Source of the DNA: Marchantia polymorpha subsp. ruderalis
Lineage: Eukaryota; Streptophyta; Marchantiopsida; Marchantiales; Marchantiaceae
Reading direction: 5' to 3'
Assembly: GCA_037833965.1 (NCBI GenBank)
Contig: AP031355.1
Location: forward strand, 23,647,501-23,711,500
DNA: 64,000 nucleotides
Made by a program: the position numbers and the translations under genes
Notes under the pieces: model-generated
Seen by the model: the letters and a program-made list of their open reading frames with translations, nothing else
Told to the model about the DNA's origin: nothing
Databases searched by the model: none
Shown: in pieces, positions 9,443 to 22,199 of the stretch
Layout: each line of letters opens with the position of its first letter
Position numbering within the stretch: position 1 is the first letter of the stretch

Positions 9443-11998
9443 CTATCTACCACTCGCAGCATCTGCGCGAAACCAAACTACTCTACTGCACTCAGCAGAT
9501 CCGGTGCTGCGCCTCCTGCGCGCCGGACTGCTCCGCTTACTGTCTCTACCTTGCCAGTCTTCCGACCGGCTGCGTAACCCCAGGCGTCGGAGCGCTGCAG
9601 TGACTTCCGACTGCAAGTGCGCCATAGTGTCGCGCGCACCCGACAAGAAAGTTTCTAATTTTCTCGCCACTCGCCGCCGACTCCGACTATCACCCTCCGT
9701 CAATGCCGCCGCCCGAAGCTCGAACTCCCGGAGTGTGACCCTCTCTTGAGCTGCCACCTCCCAATGGGTGTATCCGTTTAGACAACGAGTCACCCGTGCC
9801 GCCAACTCTCCTCGTACCCTGCAGCTGCTCTCCACCTCTGCCAGCTGCATTTCTAAATCCGCACGTTGTGCCCTCAAATCCGAGCACTCGGTTTGCAAGT
9901 TGCACAACAACTCCTCATCCTCCTTGCGGGCTCGTTGACTTTCCTCTAAGGCGCGCGTCTGGCGCGCAAGCTCGGCTGCTAGGACTTTGTTCTGTCTCCG
10001 CTCCTCCTGCAGTTCCGACTCGATCTTTGCCCGTATTAGTTCGGCCTCCGCCTGACTCTTCGTCGCCGCATCCTCCTTCTGCTGCTGCAAGGCTTGGTAC
10101 AGCTTCTGAGTGACCGCCAGGTGTTGTCGGAGGGCGGTGTTCCTATCCACATATACTCCGCATCTAGAGGCCCACCTTGCCACCTTGCTCCTCGTCCTTC
10201 GCCTGATTGTCTCCACATAAGACTGCGGTTTTAAGGCACTTGCGTATTTGGATGTCTTGCGATCCAGATATCGCAGGAGTGGAACTATCTGTTCGCACAG
10301 CACCCCTGTTGGCGTTTTCTGCACCGAATCCTCTTCTTGCTCTTCCGAGCTCGTCTCATCCTCAGTCTCGAGGATTTCAGTCGCCACCGAATCCCTTGGC
10401 GACTCCCTGGAACTGTGGCGCGCAGCAGCTTCTGCTGCGACTGCTGCTCCACTGCCTGCTAAAATATCCAGGGCAGTGGGAGATCCCACTGCTTGAGCCC
10501 CTGTTCCGGCTCGATCTTCGGTTTGTGAAGGGGTCGACGCCGTAGTGACTTTTGTCACTCTTGCACCGCCCGCTTCTGCTGCCTGTCCTTCCGGCGCAAT
10601 CTGCGCGGAAGGTGTCCTTGCTGAAGGTGCGTCCGCCGAAGGCGTCCGCACACTGGTTGTTGGCTCCATCCGTCTCGCAGTCGGCGAATCCGGCTGACTC
10701 TCTGTTGTCCGACTCGCAGTCGGCCGACCAGCAGTTGTCCGACTGGGAGTCGGATACACCCTGCGCGTCTTGACTCCACTTGGCCTGCTTGTTGGGGGCG
10801 TTCTTCCAGAAGTGCCTTCCGCCGAAGACGACCCTCTAAGGATTGTTGGCTCGTCAGCCAAACTCTCTTCCGCTTCCGGCCTGCTGTTCGGTTCAACGCG
10901 CCGTTCAGTTGGCCTTCCTTCCGCTTGTCGACCTTCAGTCATCCGACTCGCAGTCGGCCGGTCGTCAGTCCGTCCATCTCCTCCCGAAGGCCGTGGTGCC
11001 TTCTGTGCAGAGGTTTCTGCCGTCTTCCCTAGGACCTGAGCAATTATCTCTTCCTGGGTGAGATTCCGCCGGGGCGGAGTTCGCCTGGTCCCCTCAGTAA
11101 CAGTTGGCATTCTGCGTGCCCTCTGTTTTGGTCGACTGTGAGGCTCGGGGGTGGGCCGACAACGAGTCGGCGCAGCTGGTACTTCCGGCTGCTTGTCCTC
11201 AGGTCTCTCATCCCACTTCCGCTTGCGCGGAATGCGCTCACTTCGCCGTTCTCCTGCTGCTCTGGCTGGAGCCGGAGCCGGAGGCGTACTGGCAGGTTCC
11301 TCGTCCGGATCCGTGTCTACTTCGGCCTCCCTCGAATATCTACCTGGATAAGACCGGCTCAGCTGCGGAAACCGAGTTTTCTCAGCATTCGTCAAACATC
11401 CCATCGCCCGGTAAAACACGATTAAGTAAGGCGATAGATGATTGAGCGTTCCTCCCCTCTCTTCTTGCGCATGTTGGCGCGTCACCTTCCACAGGAGTCG
11501 TGCCCAATGCACCGGAGCTCCTGACAACACTAGCTCCACGAACTCTACCTGCCAACCATGCATGTAAGCGGTCTTGGTCGGCTGCAATATCTGCAGCAAT
11601 GCTGTCGCGACATTTCTCCGCAATCGATCCTTGTAATCCCGAGTCCGGAAACCGTTCTTGGGATGTCTAGCCACCTTGAAGAGCTCATTGTAAGAGACTT
11701 CTTCCTCCTGGGACACTTTCACGCTGTCGGCCTCGAAGAGGAGATCCCCTTCCTCGCCGGCACACCTGCCCAACACCTGCGCCCAATTGCAAATTTCCCA
11801 TCTCTCTGGGTGTGGGCGAAATCCGCGAGAAGGCTTGTGTCTCTCTTGCAGATACTCGCGCACCATCTCCGGACACGTCCAATTCCACCCCCAGAGGAGA
11901 AAATCGAGCTTCAGCCTCGTCAGCACATCTTGAAATGCGCGTAGACCGATCTGCGGCACCCTGAGTGGAGACACTCGCAGTTGGGGAACCTTCGACAT
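9443..11998 (-). CDS. U3-encoded coiled-coil protein, complete (E1 inverted LTR)
   Basis: This ORF of 851 codons starts at the ATG in the context NAMSKVPQLR. I prefer this start because it aligns with NAMTRPSRLR in family 2; the frame upstream has only a GTG. The domain order is a conserved N-terminal block (LRAFQDVL...FLLWGWNW...MVREYL), a variable Pro/Ser/Thr/Arg linker, an acidic region, PLLRYLDRK, a long coiled coil, and a basic Ser/Arg tail. Against family 2 the N-terminal ~170 residues look about 55-60% identical by eye, and the linker is barely alignable. No transmembrane segment or signal peptide is evident. The protein is Arg-rich and could be nuclear or RNA-associated. Its function is unknown. 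Confidence 0.82.
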   Translation of the reverse strand: MSKVPQLRVSPLRVPQIGLRAFQDVLTRLKLDFLLWGWNWTCPEMVREYLQERHKPSRGFRPHPERWEICNWAQVLGRCAGEEGDLLFEADSVKVSQEEEVSYNELFKVARHPKNGFRTRDYKDRLRRNVATALLQILQPTKTAYMHGWQVEFVELVLSGAPVHWARLLWKVTRQHAQEERGGTLNHLSPYLIVFYRAMGCLTNAEKTRFPQLSRSYPGRYSREAEVDTDPDEEPASTPPAPAPARAAGERRSERIPRKRKWDERPEDKQPEVPAAPTRCRPTPEPHSRPKQRARRMPTVTEGTRRTPPRRNLTQEEIIAQVLGKTAETSAQKAPRPSGGDGRTDDRPTASRMTEGRQAEGRPTERRVEPNSRPEAEESLADEPTILRGSSSAEGTSGRTPPTSRPSGVKTRRVYPTPSRTTAGRPTASRTTESQPDSPTARRMEPTTSVRTPSADAPSARTPSAQIAPEGQAAEAGGARVTKVTTASTPSQTEDRAGTGAQAVGSPTALDILAGSGAAVAAEAAARHSSRESPRDSVATEILETEDETSSEEQEEDSVQKTPTGVLCEQIVPLLRYLDRKTSKYASALKPQSYVETIRRRTRSKVARWASRCGVYVDRNTALRQHLAVTQKLYQALQQQKEDAATKSQAEAELIRAKIESELQEERRQNKVLAAELARQTRALEESQRARKEDEELLCNLQTECSDLRAQRADLEMQLAEVESSCRVRGELAARVTRCLNGYTHWEVAAQERVTLREFELRAAALTEGDSRSRRRVARKLETFLSGARDTMAHLQSEVTAALRRLGLRSRSEDWQGRDSKRSSPARRRRSTGSAECSRVVWFRADAASGR

Positions 11999-13354
11999 TG
12001 CGTTGCCTGCACACACAAACGTTCTCCCTTTCGCTCACTCTCTCACAATCGCCACTGCGCGTCGGCCACTCAAGCACTGACTGCTCACTCTCTCTGCGCT
12101 CGTTCAAGATCGCTACTCCCAATTCTGTCAAGGTCCGCCAAGATCCTTGGGCAACTCGTCTCCGCACTCTCTACTCTCACTGCAGGTCGCTCCGCCCTTC
12201 CGCGTAATCTTGGAACTGGAAATCGCAAAGTCAAGAATGAGAGAATGAGACTGGAGCGCAGTCTTTTCTTCTCCGATTTCAAGAACGTCCAACGTTCTTA
12301 CTGGTTGCAACGTACGCAGCCGGCTATACGGCTTAACGGTTCGCCCTTTGCATGCGCGAATTCACGTCCCCGCATTGCGCGCATTCGCATGCTTAAACGT
12401 TGAATTCTCCCGCCGCCGCCACCTTCCGGACTCGAGTCCGCTGCAGGGTATACGTCGGCCCTGTTGTCTTTTCCTAACCCGCCCTTCTCCGGAGGTGTGT
12501 CGCCGCTGGTGCGTTCATTATCCGTCGGCGCCTTGATGGAGGCGCACATCCAGCCGGAGCGGATTACGCCGGCGCGCAGTCGTACCGCCTATTTTGTCCT
12601 TTATGCCTCGTTCGTTGCTGCCAGCGCATATCCGTCAGCGCAACTCATGCCAGCGCATCCGGCCGTCAGCGCCACGTCGGAGGCGTACATCCGACCGGCG
12701 CTTTCCTTCCATGAACAGCCGCCAAGGGCGCTTCCGACTCTGAGTTGGTTTCCTCCTGTGAGCGCGTGATTCCGCCGAAGGCGCATCGCCGAGGGCGTAC
12801 GGGGAATCCTTTCCGGCTGTGAACCCTAGCGCGAACGGCGCATGTCCGGCTACGAGTTCTCCGACGCTCATAACTTCTCCATTCCTGATCCATCTCCGGC
12901 GCTCTTGGACTCGTTAGAACGAGCGTCCCGAGCTCTTTCTAATGCAACTTCAACCAACTGGATCTACCGTGTATCCCGATTGTTATGAAGGTTTTCCCTT
13001 TCCGCGCTAGCGGCGCTTCGCCGAAGGCGCACTCATGGTCGGATGCCTTTAGAGGTCCGGGCCCTTCTCCTGACGTCTTTAGCAAAACCTCCTCCTGGGG
13101 TGTCTGCGCCGGAAGCGTAGCTTCCTTATACGCTAAAGGCGCGTGAGTAGAGACACCTCAAAAAGAAGTCTTTGCCGAAGGCGCCGAAGACGTTGGCGTT
13201 GGTACATCCGACTACGTGATTCTTTGTGCCCTCGTGACGATCTCATCAATCCACTCTATTTAGCGTACCCTTCTCTAGCTACAAACACTGCTTTGGTACT
13301 AGTTTTCTAAAATTGTTTAAATTCTGCAAAAAAAACAAAAAGTGTGTTACCACA

Positions 13355-14378
13355 GAAATCATTTAGATGTTCATTGCAAACTATTTTGAATTTTGAATTT
13401 ATTTGTATGTTCATAATCTAACAAAGGATAAGTGGAGAAATTAGATAAAAATACGTTTGACTACATTCATGTGGGAACTTCCAAAGATAGAAATTTCCGG
13501 ATTAGCCTAGATCCAGAACTAATATTTGTAGTACTTTTGATTTTTTTGGTTAAGGAGATGAAAACAAGGCTAGAATTGATCCGTTTAGTTAGTTAAGCAA
13601 AACAAGATCAGTAGAAGTAGTAAAAAGAGAGAAAGATCTTTCGCCTCTTCGACCCAAAAGGCAAGTAGATAGAAGTTAGCCTCAAAGTAAGGAACGAAGG
13701 ACGGGGACAAGGAGAAGAAGACGAACAAAGACAAGAAGAGGAAGAAGAAGCTGAAGACCAAGTAAATAGGACAACAGTGAAATCCGGATTTATAGGAGTA
13801 GAAGTAAGATCTGAATATGGGAAACCCGCAGTGATAGGATTGGAGAATTTTAGTAGGCATTAGAGTTTTTGAATGAACTTTCAGTGCCGCTGCTTTTGTG
13901 AAGGCCTCCTCTTATTTAAGTGGAGCTTGTGGATCCAGCTGGGTTTTTTGTTCTTGCATAATTCCTTCTCATAATACTTATCAGTAGAAATTATTGTGAA
14001 ACTTGTAGAAAATTATTGTAGAAACTTGTCATAAAAGACAAGTTTTTAACATTCGGAAACACGTTAAATTCTAGAAACATTTTTTGAGAGAAGGATGAAA
14101 GAAATTTAAGGAAATTGTTGACAATCTTGAAAATTATTAAGCTAGTTTAGGTTTTAGGTTTGAAGTTGAAAACAAAAGCTAAACTTGGAAATTGACATTT
14201 TGGCAATTGCAATAGCTTTACAAGTTTTTTTTTGACAGATTTGTGTCAACCAACAGAAAGTTGAACACTTGCACTACAAGTAAGATTTTTTTTTAACGAA
14301 TCGCACTCCTTCATAAATATCAGGAGTCCATTGATGAAATGGAACTAAAGAAAGTCGGGGAGGGTAAATGAACCCCCC
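13355..14378. other. AT-rich spacer, no gene seen
   Basis: No coding signal is recognisable. There is an imperfect short tandem repeat around 13989-14030 (TTATTGT..AAACTTGT). Two poly-T tracts occur near 14226 and 14287. Confidence 0.5.
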
Positions 14379-14499
14379 TCAACAGAGCTTCTTGCACATG
14401 CTAAGGTCTCCGTGTTCGTTGCCGAACAAGATTGAGTGCAATGCCTTTGCACAGAAATGGACTTGTGCTTTTTATCGTGCGGGATCTAGACCGGTCGCC
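14379..14499 (-). pseudogene. Out-of-frame peroxidase C-terminal remnant
   Basis: Downstream of the TAG at 14500-14502, another frame reads VHFCAKALHS and GNEHGDLSMCKKLC before TGA at 14379-14381. This resembles the usual class III peroxidase end (…A(K/A)AM…G..GEIR..C…). At least one indel and some missing residues separate it from exon 4. Confidence 0.45.
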
Positions 14500-15942
<1,443 letters not shown>

Positions 15943-16313
15943 TTTGGTATATGAGTTGTATCTCTGCAGCCTCCTGTACACGATGTTAACGAATCATTAG
16001 ACGTGAAGAATGGTTACCTACATTTAAATTTGTGACGCATATAAGAGACTGTCCTTCTACGATGCATTTTGACATGTGATTTTCGTTGATAAGTACTGAT
16101 GCACTGCATGAATTCGGAAGACACATTTTGTGCAGAGACAGCTCTAGAAGTCCACTTTGAGGCCTAAGTACAATGCAACAAATAAGACTTCTTACTCTTA
16201 AACGGTCTTCCAAGATTGAAAAACCCGATCTCGTGATGCTCCTCAATTTCGATCTTAACGGGGTAGACTCGATGTGAACTCAGAGTGAGATGGTTTCAAG
16301 TAGAGTGTGGTGG

Positions 16314-16322
16314 CTATTTATA
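16314..16322 (-). promoter_or_regulatory. Likely TATA box of the peroxidase gene
   Basis: TATAAATAG on the minus strand lies about 370 bp upstream of the peroxidase ATG, followed by a leader with no obvious competing gene. The leader may contain an intron; this is not resolved. Confidence 0.5.
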
Positions 16323-16329
16323 CAAAATT

Positions 16330-19300
16330 TGAAGATTTGAGTGCCACTTAAGAGTCTTACTGTGCTGCAAGTAGCTCCGGCGAAGCTGTGGGATTAACTA
16401 GCTCCGTCTACTTTCCCATAGCTTCGCCGCACCCTCGGCTGCTGGATTACTTTTACTGTGCGATTCCTGCGTATGTAGGGCACTGTCAGTCGGAAGGTGA
16501 GAAAAATGTTTCATGTTGACTAGCTTCACATACAATGCTTTGGGATTCGTATACGTTTTTCTCGCCATTTAGAAGTCTGTGTAGATTCACTGTTTATCCG
16601 ACAGGCACTTGACAGTCGGATGTAATTTCAAACTCTGATCTGTAGATTGCAATCTCACTGCATGTCGACACAAACGCTTCGTAAGAAGAAAATATCGAAG
16701 GAACTTGACATCAGATTATAACTTTCAAATGCAGTTGAATTTGCAATAACGCACGTTGGTGTATCTGGTCCATCGGGTTGTAAATTATCAAATACGTCTA
16801 AGAAGACATTGTCTCAGAAGCCGATGATAACAGGTGATGATTGTCTCTTGAGTGCTTTGTAGAAAAAAATTCCTCACAATATCTGACAAACTCTGGGATC
16901 AATACTGGTTCAAGAAAAATCTATTGATAAAAGTGAAAACCTTCTGAATCTAAAAGTTACAATCTACGAAACTCCCGTATGTAAATTGCTTCAAGGTGTG
17001 AAGTCTCAATTAACGTACCTTGCAGCTTCAGCTGCTAAATTTATAGCGTCCACCATAAACTCCCAGTTATAAGTTTTCATGAAAGGTTCATATTTTAGAT
17101 TTCTTTCCTCAAAATGATCTATCGAAAAGGTGATACTCAATTCGAGTAACGAGTATTGTGTGTGAAAAGATCATATTTTGGTAATGTAGCAAGGTTGACT
17201 TTGTTACTTTATTAATTTAAATTTGTTCTAGCTGGATTTGAAGTAAAGTTGAATATCTTGGCTTTTTCTAGTCATATTTTAGATTATGAAAATGTGTGAC
17301 TTTATTATATAATCATTTCTTGGAGGTATTCGAAAATGTCAAGAGAATCTGTTCAAATTTTATAAATATTATATTTAGTATGCACGTTTATCTAGAATAT
17401 TCATGATATATTTTTTATTAAATAATTATATATAATAAATATTTAATGATAATAATTATATTTTTTATTATTAAAAACTTAATTATATCAATTATGAACA
17501 TATAATTTATAAATAATGTATAATATTTCAAGAACTATATGATTTATTAATTTTATATAAAAATTATTTATCTAACTAGAGAAATTATATAACAGCATAT
17601 ATCAATCTTAGGTTCCAAATTTAAACTGAAACCTAAATTCAATCTCAACTTTTAAATTTTCAATTATTAATTATTTTCGTTGAGCCAGATGGATAAACAA
17701 TCCAAAGTAATTACTAGTCTTAAGTTACTCTTTCAAACACTTCAGTCGTTACACATTTTGATATGTATAAACTGCTATACATATGATTGGAGACGTTCCA
17801 ATCATATGTATCATATCATGTATCATCACGTCTCGTCAATTTGACTCGAGTATACCAAGTCTAGATCCGAAAAAAAACATTACTATCACAAAGCAAAATG
17901 CCGGACTGTATCAAAAGATCAAATCCAATGTGCGAGGAAAAAAACAAGGCTATAACAGCCCCAAAAGGACTTCTGTTGTTTCTGTTTTGACGTCAATTGA
18001 TCGATCGAAAAAGAACCGAATAATAGATATATTACAAATGCACGTGTTTTGTATTCACAATCATCAATGCTAGATACAAACCCCTTACCATTCCCAACTC
18101 TTTATATGACGTTATCACACAGCGCGTCTATTTGTGCAGTTACTGTAGGTTTCCTCAAGTATCTTATCTAGTAGATTTCGCTACGAAATCGGGCGGGTTT
18201 CTGAGATTACAGTTAATAACTTGAATTGCCGCTTATCTTTTCATAGAGGCGATGAAGTAATCATCAGTAACGATGGAATAGTATGCCCTACCGCGAGCTG
18301 TGTAGAGACTTTCAGATCTAACGAATCTCCTTACTCAATGGTTGTCGTGGTGGTCTATGCTTGGTATTGAAAAAGATCGAAGATGAAGCAGCGAATCTAG
18401 TGAAATACTATGCTGGGAATTCAGATCATATTCGGTGCTACTACTCATTAGTCTCGACATGTTAGAAACTTTTCACTGGATCGTGCACCTTGGTAATCAC
18501 GGTGTACGTTAGGATAAACTTTCAGATCTTCACTTTCAGTCGTGAACAATCTGAAGAGGAACAGCGATCATGCTTATAGCCTGTCCGTTCTCAATACTGT
18601 TGAATGTGGTGAGCGGTCAGCTCAGCGTGGGTAATATCAGCGTCACGAATCGATGGTGTTCCACTCAAAAGCAGAAGACTGTGGATTGTTGTTCAAACAT
18701 GGAGCCATTACACTATCATCTGTAAAGATTAGCCTTCAGAATCGAGTATTTTCTGCACATTCGAAACATTTAAAGAATGAACATATCGATTCCACATATG
18801 ATAAATCTTCAGCAAACGATGCACGAAAGTAACGAAACAGGAAGATTTTGTCTTCAGACGGAATTTACGGATCGGTTGCGATGATACATTGCAAAGTGTA
18901 ACGACTTGGCCATTCTCGAATCTGGTTACTCTGTCCTGTTGAAGCGTAGTTGCTTTGGTATGGAGCAACCCACTACGCTTCGCCTCCCTTTGGTTGCCAC
19001 TGGAGGCTGATAATTAACATCGCTAAGTCACAAACGATAAAACCATGTGTAGCTCTCTCGGGCAGATAGTCTGACGAGATATGATAAGCTCTAGGAAAAG
19101 TACATCTGCTGAATTTGTAGCATTCCGTTGCCATCTTATGGACCGAGATATGGTCAGGAAGCGGAGATCATACAACATGGCCCGTCGGTGGAATGTGAAA
19201 CGAGCCTTTCACAGATACAGAACTTAGAAGCTAAAATACTATAACTGGTTTCGCATTCTGCGCGTAATAGAAGGGTGGGCGTACACGTGAAAGATTTTCA

Positions 19301-20125
19301 TTGGATCTCATGATTTGCATTTGCTTACCAGCAGTTGAGGGTTGAGATTCGAGAAATAAGCTACACAATACTTACTATTCGAGATCGATAGGATTTGAAG
19401 AGATTAGACCCCTCTTTTGGTCTGTACATTTTAGTGAATTAAATAGACGAGCTAGACACAGCAAACGTCTGAACCAGCAACTCAGCCTATGAGCAGAATA
19501 ATAGTATCAGCTACTTTAGGAGCCATACGTGCATTCGCATGCATGGATTCTGATCGGAACATCGCCAACTTTAATCTACTAGGACAATTGCTTCGTTTTG
19601 TGCAAAGGAATCTCGAGATGACTCCTGAGCTGCTGCGACGCATGCAAGTCTCCAGCTCTTATTTGTCTAAATTATGAGGCCTTTAGTGATGTGAGAATAT
19701 GAGGATATCGATTGAGATGTTTATGAAAGAGTTCAGGGTGCATGCTGTTCCGTCAGAGGGTTTACAGGGTTTATGCGGTCTCGATTGACAGATAATATGC
19801 GAGACCACTTTCAAGACGTTCAGCAGCTTCAACTTCTACACAGTAAGTGCCGATCGGCTTGCAAGGAACTTGCCCTTTTATAAAAAAAACTAAATCAGGG
19901 AGAATTTCTAACTGTACATTTAGTGCAATAGCAATTTCAAGAAATTTTTCCATTCACTCAAATATCACCTTTTCAGGTGCCCCAATGGCACATGGAGAGC
20001 CTTGTGAAATGTCACAGTGTTATGAAAAATCGATAGAGCTTAGGAATGGTTTTGTCAAAGATCCTAGCATCTTGTAAGTCTCATTACTGTTGAACGGTCT
20101 TGTACCTACCATCACACCTGATTTA
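16330..20125. other. Gene-poor AT-rich region
   Basis: I recognise no gene. About 17330-17660 is extremely AT-rich (long TATA/TTATTA runs) and could be a matrix-attachment-like or decayed segment. Short open frames (for example 18729-18968 minus and 19489-19677 plus) show no family motif and no splice context that I trust. Confidence 0.5.
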
Positions 20126-20328
20126 TGTTAGGTTGTTACGGATAAATGCTGATTGTGCTGGAGGAGGTACCAAGGTCACTTGCCACTTTAGTTTAAGGAG
20201 ACACTTTAGGTTAACTAGACGCGCCGTACTCACGCTGCCTCTTGGCGTCCTATGTGTGTGCATGTACTTAAGGAAATGTTTTTTAATAACAAAAAGAGAC
20301 CAGTGTCGTGGATTGACTCATTCCTACA
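20126..20328 (+). mobile_element. Possible short copia-type 5' LTR
   Basis: The segment begins TGTTAGG and ends CCTACA directly before a canonical initiator-Met PBS. The 3' boundary is well supported by the PBS. The 5' boundary is a guess from the TG dinucleotide, because no second LTR copy was found in the window. Confidence 0.4.
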
Positions 20329-20340
20329 TGGTATCAGAGC
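20329..20340 (+). promoter_or_regulatory. Primer-binding site, initiator tRNA-Met (copia type)
   Basis: TGGTATCAGAGC is the classic PBS of plant copia elements, complementary to the 3' end of initiator tRNA-Met. A copia gag-like frame begins about 230 bp downstream. Confidence 0.8.
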
Positions 20341-20487
20341 GTAGATCCAAGGTTATCAAACTGTCGTAGTGAGCACTGCTCCTATATGTTTTGTTTTTCA
20401 GTACTTACGTTCCTTCACTAATGAGCAATGCTCCCTCTTTCCTATATATTTACGCACTTGTATTGTAGTGAAGCACCGCTCCTATTC

Positions 20488-20600
20488 AAGTAAGTGTTTT
20501 TACCATCATAGTAATCATGTCTAGCTTTGATATTGCTCCTACTCAAGTGATCTTTTTACAATCATAGTAATCATGTCTAGCTTTGACACTGTTCATGAGT
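20488..20600 (+). repeat. 56-bp tandem duplication in the copia leader
   Basis: Two copies with period 56 (TACCATCATAGTAATCATG at 20501 and TACAATCATAGTAATCATG at 20557) lie between the PBS and gag. Confidence 0.65.
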
Positions 20601-21430
20601 CTAATAAGTTGGGAGTAAACGTCAACTACCAAACGTAGAGGTTCAAGATGAAAATGATATTGATGAGGAAGAATTCATGAGGATTCACTGACACTAAGGT
20701 GGACGATGAGATAAGATTCGATGAGGAAGATGAAATCTCACAAGGAAGAATCAGAGCTCTTGCTACGATAGGGCTGTCTCTTCAAGACAAGATTTTTACT
20801 ATATTTGCCAACTGTACAGATCCTAGAGATGCATGAGTTAGATTGCACAACTACTTTCAAAGTGTAAACAATGCATCTACACTCATGTTGAAGGACAATT
20901 TAAATTTCATTCGTCTCGTGAAAGGTGCTTCAGTTTCAGAGTACAGACGTCAAATTTAGGAAGTAAGTGTCAAGTTAGCAGGCATTGGTCACGTAGCGTC
21001 TGAAGAAAAAATCGTCAAATGTATGCTGAATTCTCTACCATCTAGTTTTGATGTTATCTATCAAAGCTTTTGCAACAGTGAAGACTTGGCCACATTCGAT
21101 CAGGTTGCAGATAGACTCCTGCAACACGAGAGTCGTAACAACATGCGTGCGAAGGTACAGCCTCTTCCAAAGAAGAAGCATTGACGCTTCGTTTCACCAA
21201 CCGCAACTCCAATTCCAACTTTTGCCTGGGCAACACTTCTCATCAAACCGGTATGTTTCGAAATGACACCACTTGATCAAATGAATTTCGTACCGATTAC
21301 AATAGTTCACATCATGTCCAAGTTGGCCCTTGCAACTGGTTTGGAAAAATGAACCATCTTATGGGCAATTGTCATAAGCTTGCCTATGAAGTTACCAAGC
21401 GAAATTGCAAGCGACAACACTTGTCTTCTA
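20573..21430 (+). pseudogene. gag: Decayed copia-type gag
   Basis: The ATG at 20573 opens MSSFDTVHESNKL followed by a RFKMKMIL match, the usual start of plant copia gag. The UBN2-like gag core follows, with LKDNLNFIRLVKG, MLNSLPSSFD and DQVADRLLQHE readable in one frame. In-frame stops interrupt it near 20635, 20835 and 20958. A zinc knuckle at about 21331-21372 reads CNWFGKMNHLMGNC, with Phe in place of the second Cys. No protease, integrase or RT follows, so this is an internal remnant of a dead element. Confidence 0.7.
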
Positions 21431-21523
21431 GCATGTGTCAACCTCTTCAGCTGAACTGTAAGACCGGATATTGCATGTGTGAAATAAAACTAAAATTAGC
21501 CAAGGAGTTAATCATGGTTAGGA

Positions 21524-22160
21524 TAGTTATGACTAGATCTAGCTAGTTATGACTAAGTCTAGCTAGTTTAGTTATAATGTCTATACTTGGCGGAATAACT
21601 AGAGAAGTTGTAGAAGATTTGAGTGAGCACTTCTATTTTGTCTTCTACAAAAGTCTAGATTCCGAGAGAAAAGACTTTTGGACTTCATGTTAAGTTTTGA
21701 TTGGTTTGACTAAAGTAAGTAGTACTTCATTGGTTAGACTATGTCTAATGTTGACTTAGTGGAAAGTGTAAGTTCTAAAAGTTAGAAAGTCACAAATGGC
21801 ATGTTGCCACCTCAATCTAAAGATTAGTAAACATCTAGAAGGTTTAGGAGGCCAATGGCATGTTGTCACATATTGATAACTAGTCAACCTTACTATGATT
21901 TATCTTTGTAAAAGTAAGTTAGATAAAAATTACCATTTGTTACTATGGTACATTCTCAAGTACTATATATAGAGAGGTAGGGAAGAGCCTCACAAGCAAG
22001 TTTGGAGAGTTCATATGTATAGACTTGTTTCATATATAAAAGAGTGACGAATTTTCAGTACCTTGAAGTGTCAATGAGTGTATGAGTTGGAGTGATACCT
22101 TGAGAGATTGTGTGAGAGGGTGTTTAAGTTATGACTATAATGCGGAATCCTAGTCCTTTA
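21524..22160 (+). other. Possible LTR-like segment with TATA motif
   Basis: A 20-bp tandem repeat (TAGTTATGACTA..TCTAGC) lies at 21524-21563. About 400 bp later TATATATAG (near 21964) is followed by an AGAG-rich start-site-like stretch. This resembles copia-type promoters, but no paired LTR or borders were found. Confidence 0.25.
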
Positions 22161-22199
22161 GAATCATGATGAGCTACCAAAAAGCCATCTGAGGTAAAC

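Larger units (their letters stand above)
1..11901. repeat. Long inverted repeat flanking E1 gag-pol
   Basis: The arms 1-3135 and 8767-11901 are separated by 5631 bp. Coordinates pair as p and 11902-p. Only three amino-acid differences separate the encoded ORFs over 807 residues, so the arms are almost identical. Confidence 0.9.
8767..13354 (-). mobile_element. Inverted, U5-truncated family 1 LTR (right arm of E1)
   Basis: 8767-11901 is the near-perfect reverse complement of 1-3135. The rest continues to the LTR 5' terminus at 13354, where GTGTGTTACCACA aligns with the GTGGGGTACCACA ends of the minus-strand family 2 LTRs, and the preceding ~50 bases also align. The last 280 bp of the LTR are missing at the pol junction. 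The outer boundary is thus an LTR 5' end, not the 3' end expected for an ordinary right LTR. The five bases outside are GAAAT; the partner TSD would lie outside the window. Confidence 0.85.
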
